A stretch of DNA of 64,000 nt from Chionoecetes opilio (GCA_016584305.1 JACEEZ010022522.1:205001-269000), one strand, 5' to 3'. Numbered from the stretch's first letter, positions 11,388 through 24,242 are shown. Notes: generated from the sequence alone by a model not told the origin. Program-made: numbers and translations.

Positions 11388-12882
11388 GTCACCACACACA
11401 CAGGCAGATACCCACTGTCACCACACAAACAGGCAGATACCCACTGTCACCACACACGCAGGCAGATACCCACTGTCACCACACAAACAGGCAGATACCC
11501 ACTGTCACCACACAAACAGGCAGATACCCACTGTCACCACACACACAGGCAGATACCCACTGTCACCACACACACAGGCAGATACCCACTGTCACCACAC
11601 AAACGGGCGATACCACTGTCACCACACACACAGGCAGATACCCACTGTCACCACACACACAGGCAGATACCCACTGTCATCACACACACAGGCAGATACC
11701 CACTGTCACCACACAAACAGGCAGATACCCACTGTCACCACACACACAGGCAGATACCCACTGTCACCACACCACGGGCAGATATCCACTGCCCACCACA
11801 CACACAGGCAGATACCCACTGTCACCACACACACAGGCAGATACCCACTGTCACCACACACACGGGCGGGATACCCACTGTCCCCAAACACAAACAGGCC
11901 AGATACCCACTGTCACCACACACACAGGCAGATACCCACTGTCACCACACAAACCAGGCAGATACCCACTGTCACCACAACACACAGGCAGATCCCCACT
12001 GTCACCGCAACACCCCAGCAGATACCCACTGTCACCACAAAACAGGCAGTTTACCCACTGTCACCACACCACGGCAGATACCCACTGTCACCACACAAAC
12101 AGGCAGATACCCACTGTCACCACACAAACAGTCAGTACCCACTGCCCACCACACACACAGGCAGATACCCACTTTTCACCAAAAACACAGGCAGATACCC
12201 ACTGTCACCACACAAACAGGCAGATACCCACTGTCACCACACAAACAGGCAGATACCCACTGTCACCACACACACAGGCAGATACCCACTGTCACCACAC
12301 ACACAGGCAGATACCCACTGTCACCACCCCACACAGGCGATACCCACTGTCCCCACACAAACGGCAGATACCCACTGTCACCACACACACGGCAGATACC
12401 CCCCTGTCACCACACACACAGGCAGATACCCCTGTCACCACACAAACAGGCAGATACCCATTTGTCACCACAACACACAGGCAGATACCCACTGTCACCA
12501 CACACGCAGGCAGATACCCACTGTCACCACACAAACAGGCAGATACCCACTGTCACCACACAAACAGGCAGATACCCACTGTCACCACACACACAGGCAG
12601 ATACCCACTGTCACCACACACACAGGCAGATACCCACTGTCACCACACAAACAGGCAGATACCCACTGTCACCACACAAACAGGCAGATACCCACTGTCA
12701 CCACACAAACAGGCAGATACCCACTGTCACCACACACACAGGCAGATACCCACTGTCACCACAACAACAGGCAATACCCACTGCCCACCAAAACAACAGG
12801 CAGATACCCACTGTCACCACACAAACAGGCAGATACCCACTGTCACCACACAAACAGGCAGATACCCACTGTCACCACACAA
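11388..12882. repeat. 29-bp minisatellite, about 50 copies
   Basis: Unit AGGCAGATACCCACTGTCAC plus CACACAMAC, 29 bases. Copies between about 11590 and 12470 carry many single-base indels while both flanks are clean. The long open frames here are repeat shadows. Confidence 0.95.
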
Positions 12883-13359
12883 ATACAACGGATTGAGAGA
12901 TGTTAGAAAAAAGATTAAAGAACATAAATCTTATAATCATCCCAGATCTCGAAAGAATATAATCCCATGCAAATTGTGGGTAAAGCCTTATATAACATAT
13001 TAAGAGGTCATGGTTCTTTGATTTTAGCGTCTCTATGGAGTACACTTCCCCATTTAAGTTCCTTTGTGGTTAGCAACCAATTAGGTTGTGAAGTGTCTCG
13101 CATACTCTTTGTGTCCTCACACTTAGTGTTCAGAAGGAACATAACCAGATAGCAACTATCTACTTTCTCAAGTAGTAGCTACATTTTTTTTCTAGGAGTT
13201 AAACTGTCTGCATTAGTTAGATGGAAGTCAGAGAGGGTAGGGAAAAAAAACACATCTAAATTTATGTTAACAAACAACGGAGAACAGACAAGTAGCCTGA
13301 CAACATCCGAGTGGGTTTTTTTCGACAATGCATGCTGTATTTAAAAAAGAATAGTAATA

Positions 13360-13400
13360 ATCTCTCTCTATATATATATAAATATATATAAAATTAATAA
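13360..13400. repeat. (TA)n tract
   Basis: Short TATATATA run with AAA interruptions. Confidence 0.8.
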
Positions 13401-13569
13401 CTATCTCATCAAGTACTAGTATCCTATTAAGAGAGTCCATCCATGTCTATCATTTGTATTCTCATGGCAACAAAAGAAAGGAGAGCGTTCGGAACCAAAG
13501 ACTATAAAAGGGAAAACGAAGAAGAGTCACTGTTTAACACAAGAAAAAATGTAACCACTATCACCCCTT

Positions 13570-14010
13570 GGTGGTGTATTGGGTAGCGCGCCTAACTACT
13601 AATCCGCGAAACCCGGCCAGGGCAGTCTGCGTGCAGCCCAATCAGCTAACCTTCCTACCCATCTTTACCTTTAGCTACTATCAACCAAATAATAGCTTGT
13701 CGCTTCCGTGGTGCAGTGGCTAGCGTGCCTGGCTACGAGTCTGCGGGCCCTGGTTCAATCCCGGGCCAGGGCAAGTCGGTGACCAGATTACCCAGCTGTT
13801 CTTCCTCCCTTTCGGGGTTGATAAATGGGTACCTGGGGTAACCTGGGGAAGGTAACTGTGGTAACCCGGGTGTCACACTAGCCCTGTGTCCCGGGGTAAC
13901 GGGTTCTCACCCACCACAGGCTCTAAGGGCTAATGCCACGGAGATGAGCACCGCATGCCACGCGCAGCTTAGCGTATGCTAAGATGCTATGCATCTTTAC
14001 CTTTACCTTA
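13570..14010 (+). mobile_element. tRNA-derived SINE (family 2), one partial and one longer copy
   Basis: The longer copy (about 13695-14010) has head CTTCCGTGGTGCAGTGGCTA and B-box GGTTCAATCCCGG, then a body unlike family 1. A partial copy precedes it at 13570-13660 with TTGGTGGTGTATTGGGTAGC. Tail TGCATCTTTACCTTTACCTT. Confidence 0.65.
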
Positions 14011-14868
14011 CTATCAACCCGTTCAGCACAACCTGTTCAGCCCAAGTGTAACTAGTGCATGATATTTTAGGGTGAGCTGGTATGTTTTAAAAACATGTAT
14101 TTTACTTTATATATACAGAATATTGTATACTTATATTATTTTTCATATTACAATACTGAAAGTTAAATGAAAATATGGAATCCTTATATGTATATTAAAC
14201 AATTTAGAAGGTGAAGAGTAAACTCATGCAGATATATATCTTCATTTTTTGGCAGCACACATGAAGCATAAGGACATACAAAAACATAAAATACTTTAAT
14301 TCATACAGCATCAAATATGGGAAGGCTGGCAAATACTCGTACAGTGGAGAGGCTCTCCTGAAGAAAAGATGAATTATTAGTGAGGTAAGGAAAGGTAAAA
14401 ACAATTGCATCATAACCAGTATTGACTAGGTATTTCATAATGTATGTATTTAACATAAGTACAAGCAATAACGAGAAAACATGTCATGAAAAACGCTGGC
14501 AAGAAATTAGGTAATTAAAACTACATAACAAGTACATAACATGGTAACACAATATTCAGCCTCGTGCCATACACACAGTTGTTATGTCTCCGAAACATAC
14601 AAGCCTGTACTAATTATAGTTACCTATTAGTTATGTTCATAATCATATTCATAGTTGACTTTAGAAAGATCTAAAGGATACTTTATAAGTACACTTATTA
14701 CGGATGTCCTTACCTTGCTGTGGCCTTAGGGAATACATTATAAACATGCTATTGTTGTTCCTTCTTATACATATTGCACAGAACTCATCAATGCTCTTGT
14801 TCACTCATCCTGGCGTTCTTGGTCTCGGTGTTGTTAAGGCCTGCGAGGAATCCAGGCTGGATCTTAAA

Positions 14869-15057
14869 TTATAAGCACTGTCTGTATAAGACGGGTGAGG
14901 CTATCACACTCACAGGCGTGGGGGACATGTAATCTTCATGAAAGCGCAGGTGACAACGTGTTGTGAGGGGTTTCATTCTGCTGGTCTCCACGTGCTCGAA
15001 TTCCCGGCCAGCAAATGTACACATGCAGACGATGCGCACTCTGACAAGAGGCGCCAT
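14869..15057 (-). CDS. Candidate coding exon, function unknown
   Basis: A reverse-strand open stretch starting ATGGCGCCTC after an AACAG that could be an acceptor or Kozak context. It encodes APLVRVRIVCMCTFAGREFE and then HVETSRMKPLTTRCHLRFHE, and reaches a donor-like CCT|GTGAGTGTG near 14910. The composition looks like protein but I recognise no family and find no partner exon, so chance or a transposon remnant is equally possible. Confidence 0.2.
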   Translation of the reverse strand: MAPLVRVRIVCMCTFAGREFEHVETSRMKPLTTRCHLRFHEDYMSPTPVSVIASPVLYRQCL

Positions 15058-15890
15058 CTGTTGTAACTAGGTTTTTTTTTTTTTTTTTTTTTTACAGCTT
15101 GGCTTTCTTGCAGCTTTTACGTCTTTCCTTGAATAGCGATTGGCTCTGAACGATGATATAAGTAACCCTCCTTCTCCTCCTTCTCCTACACCCGGCCACC
15201 AGTCACCTATCTCCTCGCGACAATTGTCATCAGGACAGTCACCTCCTCGCTACGACACTTTCTCCTCAATCCACCTTTTTTTTTTAGCCCCCTCTCTATA
15301 ATTACCGTCCGGTCAAGCACCTCTTCTTAACTACCCCTGATTTCTCCTCAGTAAACATGTCGCTGGTGGCGGGCTCTCCTCTCTCATACTTAGATTCAAA
15401 GGTGTAATTTTCATGTATAAAAGAAGTTTTATTGAAACTAAATTAATTGTGAGTGTAGAGTTTCGTATAAATGAAGGCAGTTCGCCAGAATAATATTAAA
15501 TATAATTTTATTCTATTCGAATCAGGAAAGTATTATCACACCCAACTATCTCACAATTTTTTATTTTTTCCCCAGACCCAGGAGAGGGTGACGGTGGCGG
15601 TAGTCTCCCTTCCGCTCTCGTATTTATCATAGAAAACATGGAATATAGATTTTCTTGTAGTTTCCAATATATTAGTGTTGCACAATTTTTGTATTATTCC
15701 CCCTTTGACCTAGTAGTAAGGCTACATGGAAGTAGTGATCTAAAAAAAATATATATATATTGCGGCACAACGTTTTTTTAATTTTTTTGGTACAAATAGG
15801 TAAGATAAGAACACACACACACACACGCCTCACTACGATGACTTTCCAAAAAAAGTTAATTAATTCAGTACTGAGCCAAGCTTGACGTCA
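15058..15890. other. No gene recognised
   Basis: Begins with a T-run at 15070-15093, then AT-rich unique-looking sequence with short (AC)n. No element ends or coding motifs found. Confidence 0.5.
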
Positions 15891-15891
15891 C

Positions 15892-15892
<1 letters not shown>

Positions 15893-15981
<89 letters not shown>
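15893..15981. repeat. (GA)n microsatellite
   Basis: Pure GA repeat of about 88 bases. Confidence 0.97.
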
Positions 15982-15984
<3 letters not shown>

Positions 15985-16064
15985 ACGTCTATATATATAT
16001 TATTAGCAGAGAAAAAAAAATGTAAAATTAGAATAGTAACACATGTACGCGCGCGCGAAAGCGC

Positions 16065-16067
<3 letters not shown>

Positions 16068-16118
<51 letters not shown>

Positions 16119-16151
16119 GTGTGTGTGTGTGTGTGTATGTGTGTGTGTGTG
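16068..16151. repeat. (GT)n microsatellite
   Basis: GT repeat followed by GAATGATAATATACAAAAAC, a phrase that recurs at 19480-19501 on the far side of the LINE. Confidence 0.95.
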
Positions 16152-16383
16152 AATGATAATATACAAAAACCAAAGATGAAGAGTATACCTGCAGGGGTTG
16201 TCCTACCGCCTTTGACACTTCAAGCCCCTATATTCGAGGTCAGACGACATATGCCAACTACCCACTGACAGGAGCAGTCATTGGCTGTGACTCTTGTGAC
16301 TTGTCAATAAGGCCCGCCGCCTGCCCTCTCCCCCACCCTCTCTCCCTTTCCTCCCTCTCTCTCCCATTCCTCTCTCTCTCTCT

Positions 16384-19023
16384 TGAAAAATACTGGACGT
16401 CCTTTCTACAATCCATGGATCACAGAACGCCACTTGCTGAAGTGTCAAGGAAAATCAAAACCGTACAAGGGAAGAAAGCTTCATCGCCCCTCCACCCTGA
16501 CCCAACAAAGAAGAGCAACGAACTCATGCAGGAGTGGGCGGACGCCTCCAGCTATGACTGTCTGTCCCTGCAGGTGCGAAGTGCTCTTGCCACCAACGCC
16601 AAGAATCGTATTGGGAAGATTGAAGAAGCTTTACTCGACCCTAATGTCTCCGATAACATGCCCATCACCGAAGAGGAGCTCGTCAGGAGCCTGGAAAAGG
16701 CAAGCTCTAGTGCACCCGGCATGGATGGTGTCACCTACGATGGTATTCGCTTCCTTACGACGATTGATGGCAATCCTATTCTGCGACTCTACAACATGAT
16801 ATGGAGCGGGGGACGCCTACCAACACCCTGGAAAAAAGCTATTATTGTTCCTATTCCCAAACCAGGAAACCCAGGGTCCTTCAGACCAATATCTCTCACC
16901 TCTTGTCTGTGCAAATGCTTTGAAAGAATAGTCCTTAATCGTCTACTATATAGTATCAAACCCCAGCTCTCCAGTAATCTGTATGGATTCATTCCTGGCA
17001 GGAGCACACAAAACTGCATTCATAGAGTCCTTGCTGGCATAAGGAAACGATTTAATGTTTTTATTGATTTGAAGGGAGCCTTTGATAGAGCTAACCCCAG
17101 TGTCATCTTATCCCAACTATCTAACATGACCTCGGGGACCATCATCAGAATAGTACAAGACTACCTAACAGACAGACACAGTCGAGTCTACTTTGAGGGG
17201 GCTTACTCTAAATGGGAACACATGGAATTAGGAACACCACAGGGGGGTGTTCTCTCGCCAATGCTCTTCAACGCACTTATGAATATCATTGCTTCTTTCA
17301 AATTTGATGGGGTTGTTATTACTGTTTATGCTGATGACATAGTGCTACAAGCTGACTCACAAACACACATAAAAAACGCGTTGCGAACATTGGGGAGATT
17401 GTGCAACTCTATCGGCCTCATCATATCACCAGAGAAAAGCAAGGTGCTGTATAAACGGCATCGGGATAAAGCTTCCTTAAAAATACAAGGGAAAATTCTA
17501 GAAGAAGTCCCCACCTACAAGTATATGGGTGTACTTGTCGGGCATTGCAACACAAGACACAACGAAGTCACCAGACTGAAGCACATCTGTCAGCCTCGAC
17601 TAGCGTTGCTAAGGAAGGTTGCATGGGGAGACGTGGGGTCGTCTGTCCCCGTCCTTAAGAGGCTATATGTTTCCTTAATCAGATCAGTCATAGACTACAA
17701 CTCTAGCACCCTAACACGTCTCAACAAAGGAAAATCTAAAGCTCTTGAAGTCATTCAAAATACAGCAATTAGGATAATTTTAGGGTGCCCAAGGTCAACA
17801 CAGCAGGATAGTGCAAGACACGAGATAGGATTACCACCTCTCACACATAGAGTACAGCAAATGGCAGCCTCCAAATTATGAGATCACTAAATACTAATGA
17901 TGATGGTCAGTTATATGAGCTCTCTTCAATCCTAAGTGGAAAGAAAAGTGTAATGTTTGGCTCTCATCAGTCAGGAAATTGCTCAGTTCATTTAATTTTG
18001 ATAAATACATGGATGATAGGGAGCACAGACCAGTTGATCTCCCCCCTGGGAACTGCCAGTTTTCAATGTGTCCTATTCTACCATCAAGGTTAAGAAGTGT
18101 AATGTACCATGTGAGCTGATGAGGCAGGACTTCCTTTGTAGATTGAATGCCCTCCCTGAGTGTCCCAATATCCTGTACACCGACGGGTCGCTGCATGAGG
18201 ACGGGCGTGCGGGGACCGGGGTCGTGTACTATAAGGGAGGAAAGCCGGGGTGAACACCGGGCGCTAAGCATCCGAACATCTGATGGCTGCTCCTCAGCCC
18301 AAACGGAGCTTCTAGGGATAGCAGCGGCTCTGGCAGCAGTCAAGCGAGAGGCCGGAGACGTCATCATTGCCTCTGACAGCACGACTGCCCTACAGTCGAT
18401 AACATCCAGGAACCTTCTTCACACCGTCCTCGTGAACAGAATTATTAAACTTGTGTATAAGATAATGTGTCAGGACAGAACTGTGAACTTTATATGGTCC
18501 CCATCACACTGTGGGATAGGGGTAACGAGCGTGCAGATGAACTCGCCAACAGTGCTACGTCTAAGGATGGTGTTGGGTTTCCGCTCCCTCTGTCCTTGGC
18601 CGTCTAAAAACAGAAATGTGTGCGAAAATGGAAACGTACAATAAGAGACATATTGACAGCATGCTCGGTCAGTCTGTTTCTCTCACTACATATATGGACC
18701 TAACAAAAGGGTGTCAACCCCACTACATACAAAATGGACTAATTACTAGGCGCCAGCAGGTGTGTTATAGTAGGCTAAGGTTAGGGTATAAGTACATGTG
18801 GGAGGTAGCTGGCAGTGACAACATCAATATGAAAAAATGTAACCTGTGTAAAACAGAAGAGAAGCACACACTCCGCCATTATGTAATGGAATGTCAAGAA
18901 ATGATCTTTTTTAGAGCGGCTGTGCCAATGCCTCCTATGCTGGGCTGCTGCACTATTATTCTACAACCATGTAACCTTATCCAAGTCAAAAATAGTCACC
19001 CAAACTTTGCCAATGCTTCATAA
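16384..19023 (+). pseudogene. LINE ORF2 remnant: reverse transcriptase, RNase H, zinc knuckle
   Basis: Reverse transcriptase spans to 17881 with FRPISLTSCLCKCFERI, motif A FIDLKGAFDRA, motif B GTPQGGVLSPMLFNALMN, motif C VYADDIVL and ISPEKSK. A stop (17879-17881) separates it from RNase H, which starts LYTDGSLHEDGRAGTGVVYY, shifts frame near 18250, continues SAQTELLGIAAALAAV and ASDSTTALQSI, and shifts again near 18525 before NERADELANSA. The C-terminal finger is CNLCKTEEKHTLRHYVMEC. It needs two reverse-transcribing ORFs and an endonuclease to move; here the endonuclease is missing and the frame is broken at least three times. Confidence 0.85.
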
Positions 19024-19247
19024 AGGACTTAAAAAAAAAAAAATAATATATATGTAACATAACATAATCTTATGTATATGCATATCTAAATGTAATTAAC
19101 AAATTTACTATCTAACTTCATTAATCATGGCAATCCTTCCTATGCAACCCTGCATGGGGGGTGCGCCCTTGTCTATTTTGTACCCTAATTATATATGTAT
19201 TATGTATATGTGTACATTATTCACAATAACGTTTTGATCTGATCTCC
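16384..19247 (+). mobile_element. I-group LINE, 5'-truncated
   Basis: Starts inside the linker between endonuclease and reverse transcriptase, directly after a (CT)n tract, and ends before another (CT)n tract, so it appears inserted into a TC microsatellite. It carries reverse transcriptase, RNase H and a CCHC finger, then a 3' UTR from 19024 with an A-run. RNase H behind the reverse transcriptase places it in the I group of LINEs (I or R1-like). Confidence 0.8.
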
Positions 19248-19480
19248 TCTCTCTCTCTCTCTCTCTCTCTCTTCTGTCTCTCTCTGTGCTCTTCTCTCCT
19301 CTCATATCTCCTCTCCTCTCTTCTGTCTCTGTGTGTGTGTGTGCGTGTGTGCGCGCGCGTTGCTGTTGTGTGTGTGTTGTGTGCTGTGTTTGTGTTCCTG
19401 CGCGCGGCTGTGCAGTGCGTGTGTTTGTGTTGTGGTGTGGTGTGTTGGTTGGTGGTTGTGGTGGTGTGTGATGTGTGTGT
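19245..19480. repeat. (CT)n then (GT)n composite microsatellite
   Basis: CT-rich tract 19245-19330 merges into an interrupted GT tract to 19480, followed by GAATGATAATATACAAAAAA. Confidence 0.9.
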
Positions 19481-19726
19481 GTGAATGATAATATACAAAA
19501 AACAGAGATTCCAGTATAGCCTGAGCCTCTTCTCTACTTAGCTGTATATCCTTCCTAATTAGAGTTCCTGTCTGCTTATGTGTGCATTTAAAAATCTCTA
19601 TTATATATTAATTTTAAGCATATCATCATGACGCAGCACCCAGCACGCATAAACAACTATAGTTAGAGTTAGTCACTACGAGTTACGTATATATAATCAG
19701 TGGGATTGGGTATTATTTCGTGCCAT

Positions 19727-19739
19727 TCTCTCTCTCTTC

Positions 19740-19770
<31 letters not shown>

Positions 19771-19830
19771 TCCTCTCTCTCTCGTCTCTCTCGCTCTCTC
19801 CCTATATATATATATACATATATATATATT
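19727..19830. repeat. (CT)n and (TA)n tracts
   Basis: CT repeat 19727-19800 followed by TATATATA with short interruptions. Confidence 0.9.
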
Positions 19831-20334
19831 ATTTATTAATATCCTTTTCACCCTCCCTTTTCTCTTCTGTACTCCGCTATCTTTCCGGTGTGTCCATTCC
19901 CTTGTCATAAATAACTCTCTTCTCTTTCCTCTATCATTTGCACCTCCTTATAAATTTTCTGCCACCTTTCCCTATTCAGTTTCAGCTTCCATTCTTGCCT
20001 TTATATACGTTTCCCGTGACTGGAGTGGGTGGGATGTGGTGGAAGCGAGATGGTCCACAAAGTAGGGTATGTAGATTAAAGATGTTTCCCCAAAGGGTGC
20101 TATTACTGCCGCTTGTCCCACAAACACCTTCTCTCCTCTCTCTCTTCTCTCTCTCGCCTATAAGCTGCCACAGTGAGAAACATAAGGGACATATGTACCT
20201 AACAAAGATTCCTCCACTACATATTAAATTGATAATATGAAAGAAAAAAGTCCGAAGAATTCAACAATTTCTTTGCCAATGTTGGAAAAAACACATTTGA
20301 CGCTGCTCAAGAACAACTAGGTAAGAGCCTCACT

Positions 20335-20629
20335 ATTCCAGCACTTAAACACTATTCCAGCACTTAAACACTATTCCAGCACTTAAACACTATTCCAGCA
20401 CTTAAACACTATTCCAGCACTTAAACACTATTCCAGCACTTAAACACTATTCCAGCACTTAAACACTATTCCAGCACTTAAACACTATTCCACAAACCTC
20501 AGCACTTAAACACTATTCCAGCACTTAAACACTATTCCAGCACTTAAACACTATTCCAGCACTTAAACACTATTCCAGCACTTAAACACTATTCCAGCAC
20601 TTAAACACTATTCCAGCACTTAAACACTC
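20335..20629. repeat. 19-bp minisatellite inside a LINE ORF
   Basis: Unit TATTCCAGCACTTAAACAC repeated about fifteen times, with one interruption CACAAACCT near 20493. It lies between two blocks that both read as LINE ORF2, so it grew inside the element. Confidence 0.93.
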
Positions 20630-20639
20630 AAATAACAAC

Positions 20640-22192
20640 GACACACCTGAATTCAGTCCTCAACCAGTAGATGTTAACACTGTAATACTTACTGTTGAAC
20701 ACTTAAATAATACAAAATCTACCGGGGCTCAGATAATATCACTAACATGTTATGAAAGATTCGTTATATGCTATCGTATTTTACCTCACCAACATAATAA
20801 TTTTACATCCTTGTAAACAGGTTTGAAACCAACGGCCTGGAAGCATGCTAAAGTGGTTCCTGCACATAAAAATGGAGACGTCCATAAGTTAGCAACTATA
20901 GACCAATATCAATATTACCCATTCTTTCTAAAGTCATGGAAAAAATTGTTGCCTCCCAATTAATAGAATATCTTGAGTCTAATAATCAGCTCTCCAGCAC
21001 ACAGCACGGTTTTCGGCCTAAACTTTCTACTGAAACTGCCCTGGTCACCATAATGATAATATTTATGACAATATGGACAAAAGAAAAAATACGTTGCTAA
21101 CACTATGTGACCTGTCCAAAGCTTCGACAGCGTAAGCCACTCAATACTGTTAAGCAAATGTAATGCCCTAGGTGTAAGCTCATTGGTTGGAAGATTATTT
21201 AAAAGATAGAAGGCAATGTGTAAAACTAAATGAAACAGTATCATCGGATGAAAATATTACTTATGGTGTTCCACAAGGCTCCATCCTCGGTCCCATTTTA
21301 TTTACTGTCTATGTAAATGATCTTCGGGATCACCTAATGGATGGTACAATACCAGTATGCTGACGACACTCAGTTCCTTCATACTGATTGTCTAAGCAAT
21401 CTGGGAACACTTATAAAACCCAAAACGGAAGCATCTCTTCATGCTGTACAACAATATTTCCTAAGAAACGGTCTACTACTTAACGCTAAGAAAACCCAAT
21501 GTATTTTCATAGGAATAACCAATTAATATCACAAATTCCTAATGATACTGTTGTACGTATGAATGACACTGCTATCATCCCAAGCACGAGTGTAAAAAAT
21601 TTAGGCCTACACTTTGACCAATATATGAATTTTGAAGTTCACATAAACGAAGTCAAGAGAAAGGCAATGGGCACACTGATATATGTGGACAGAGTAAGCG
21701 GACTCTTAAATAAAAAGGCAAGAAAAATATGCATAGAATCATTAGTGTTAAGTAGCATTAATTATTGCATAAAAATTTGGGGTACAAAAAAACAAGACAC
21801 AAAAAGCTTAAGCCTAAAAATTACAAAACTTTGCAGCCCGGGTCGCTGTTGGTGGCCTGAGGAAGTACGACCATGTGTCTCCAGCTTATGAAGAACTAAA
21901 GTGGCTCAGAATAGGACAGAAACATGAATTTGATGTATTAGTACATGTATATAAGTCCCTATTTATAGTTTATCCTGAATGGTTCTGTGACTATGAAAAG
22001 GTATCTGATGTCACTAGGGAACACACGAGGCAGAATGATAATATATATATACCACGCTTCAAGACTGACACAGGGGCCCGATCACTAAAGGTTTTGGGCC
22101 CAACACTGTGGAATGCTCTGCCCAACCACATAAAACTTGCAGTAACATTATCTAAATTCAAGACTGGCCTTATTCATCATTGTAATTTATGA
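20640..22192 (+). pseudogene. Reverse transcriptase remnant
   Basis: Recognisable pieces in shifting frames: LNNTKSTGAQ, KPTAWKHAKVVPAHKNGDVH, ENITYGVPQGSILGPILFTV with YVNDL (motif B), YADDTQFLHTD (motif C), LLLNAKKTQCIFIG and VKNLGLHFDQYMNFEVHI. The C-terminal block GARSLKVLGPTLWNALPNHI is characteristic of CR1/Jockey-type elements. Several stops and frameshifts separate the blocks. Confidence 0.85.
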
Positions 22193-22371
22193 CCACAGAG
22201 CCACAGAATAAACCCCTTAATTTACTGATAAATTTAAGTACTTTCTATTAGCTTTGTATATATTGTATATATTTGTTTTATTTTAATATGTATGTAATAA
22301 CCACTACCGTGGAAATAAAAATTGAATTGAAAAATTGAACTCTCTCTCTCTCCGGGCAGCATATTCTACAG

Positions 22372-22547
22372 GCGTTCGCCCTTTTCGGCAGACCGCTAGG
22401 TTAGGTTAGGTTAAGATTAGGTTTACTCGGAGTACTGTAACTTTGTGTGGGAATCACAATGAGGTTATTTACAAGAAAATCCTGTGGTTAGTTTCGGAGC
22501 TACAGCCATGCGTATAGGGCAGCCAACTGCCGAAATGGGCGAAACGC
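22372..22547. mobile_element. Candidate MITE with 20-bp inverted ends
   Basis: Left GCGTTCGCCCTTTTCGGCAG and right CTGCCGAAATGGGCGAAACG form near-perfect inverted repeats around about 135 bases that include AGGTTAGGTTAGGTTAAG. The target duplication is not clear. Confidence 0.6.
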
Positions 22548-22888
22548 ATGGGGAGTGGAGTGAATCGAGGCGGGAGGGAAGGGGGAGGCAGTGGGCAGGA
22601 AATAGACAGAAGGATGGAAGGATGAGGAGGAAGGAAGGGTGCGAGGAGGGAGGGTGATAAATTGAGGCGGGGAGGGAACTTAAGCCGTAGTGTAGAGGAG
22701 GAAAGTTCTTTTAAACCACGTTTTATTGTTTATTTTTTTGTTATTAATTATTTATTTATTATTGTTTTGCCTTCATCAGCACATTGTTGTTGTTTTATAC
22801 TGAAAGATCCAGGTCCCTGGTTGTATTTTATTGTGTGTATGTTATTTCTTATTTCATTGTCATATTTTGACAGACTTTATTCAATTAA

Positions 22889-22960
22889 TAACTACCACGT
22901 GTAGGTCTCACGGCCTCTTGTAGCTTCCTTATTTTATTATGTTTTTATGTTCTCATGTAA
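22889..22960 (+). mobile_element. CR1-like LINE 3' end, plus orientation
   Basis: AACTACCACGTGTAGGTCTC, then CTTGTAGCTTCCTTATTTTA and octamer-like ATGTTTTTATGTTCTCATG. Confidence 0.75.
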
Positions 22961-22967
22961 TATTTTC

Positions 22968-22973
<6 letters not shown>

Positions 22974-23004
<31 letters not shown>
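22974..23004. repeat. (CA)n microsatellite
   Basis: About 30 bases of CA. Confidence 0.95.
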
Positions 23005-23005
<1 letters not shown>

Positions 23006-23159
23006 CGATGAAGGGAGTCGAGTGTACTAGTACGGGCGAGAGGGGGAGGGATTAGGTGTAGGATTAGCACCAACCCCTCACAGCGCTGCATAGCAGCCAT
23101 CTTACCTTTCCCATGCCCTTGACTGTGACTCCCTCCTGTCTGTATGTTATGTATCTTTT

Positions 23160-23279
23160 AAGGAGAGAGAGAGAGAGAAGAGAAGAGAGGGGAGAGAGAG
23201 AAGAGAGAGAGAGAGAGGAGAGAGAGGAGAGAGAGGAGAGAGAGAGAGAGAGAGAGAGACGAGGAGAGAGAGAAGAGAG

Positions 23280-23364
<85 letters not shown>

Positions 23365-23396
23365 AGAGAGAGAGAGAAGGGGAGAGAGGGGGAGAG

Positions 23397-23446
<50 letters not shown>

Positions 23447-23456
23447 AGAGAGAGAG

Positions 23457-23487
<31 letters not shown>

Positions 23488-23505
23488 AGAGAGAGAGGGG
23501 AGAGA

Positions 23506-23557
<52 letters not shown>

Positions 23558-23737
23558 AGAGAGAAGAAGAGAGAGAGAGAAGGGAGGAGAGAGAGAGGAG
23601 ACGAAGAGAGAGAGATGGGGAGAAGAGAGAGAAAGAGAGGAGAAGAGAGGAGAGAGAGAGAGAGAGAGGAGAGAGAGGAGGAGAGGGGAGAGAGAGGAAA
23701 AAGGAAAGAGGAAGAGGAAAGGACGGAAAATGAGAGA

Positions 23738-23768
<31 letters not shown>

Positions 23769-23880
23769 GAGGAGAGAAGGGATGAGAGGAGAGAGGGGAG
23801 GAAGAAGGGAGAGAGGATGGGAAGGAGGAGAGAGAGAGGGGGGAGAGAGGAAAGAGACAGAAGAGATCCGAGGGGTAGGG
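23160..23880. repeat. (GA)n-rich tract, about 720 bp
   Basis: GAGAGA with GAGGAGA and GAAGAGA variants. The Arg/Glu open frame over it is low-complexity shadow. Confidence 0.95.
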
Positions 23881-24242
23881 ATATGTGCGACCGAAAAGGT
23901 TAAGGAAAGGCGGAGGAAAACCCCTGAGGGACGAAAGGAAGAAAAGAAAAAGGAAGGGAGAAATGGAAAGAAAGAAAAGGAGGGTAGTTAAGCAGGATAA
24001 TTACAATCCAAAGTCAAGAATATTCCCCTTCAGTTTTAGTAAAAATTTGGGTGTCAAACCCAAATTGGGGTAAGTCAACGTAAAAAACAATTTTAAAAAT
24101 AATTAATAAAAGAGAAAAGAGGGGGATTAGAAAGAAACCAAGGAGAGAAGAAGGAAAAAAAAGACAAAGAAAGAGATTTCCCAGAGAGGGAAGAAGACTG
24201 TTAAAAACATTAGGTAAAAGGTTAAAAAAAAAAAAAAATTTA

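Larger units (their letters stand above)
20236..22345 (+). mobile_element. Non-LTR retrotransposon (CR1/Jockey-like), degraded
   Basis: Remnant of a LINE ORF2 from EEFNNFFANVGKNTFDAAQE through the reverse transcriptase to a 3' tail rich in ATTGAA (22314-22340). No RNase H is seen. Contains an internal 19-bp minisatellite (20335-20629). Confidence 0.8.

Noticed and set aside
11388..12882. Regularly spaced repeats resembling a CRISPR array
   Set aside because: Units are contiguous with no unique spacers, and the DNA is eukaryotic.
22405..22432. TTAGG-like repeats as telomeric sequence
   Set aside because: Only a few AGGTTAGG units, inside MITE-like elements, here and at 41850-41935 and 61340; no true telomere array.
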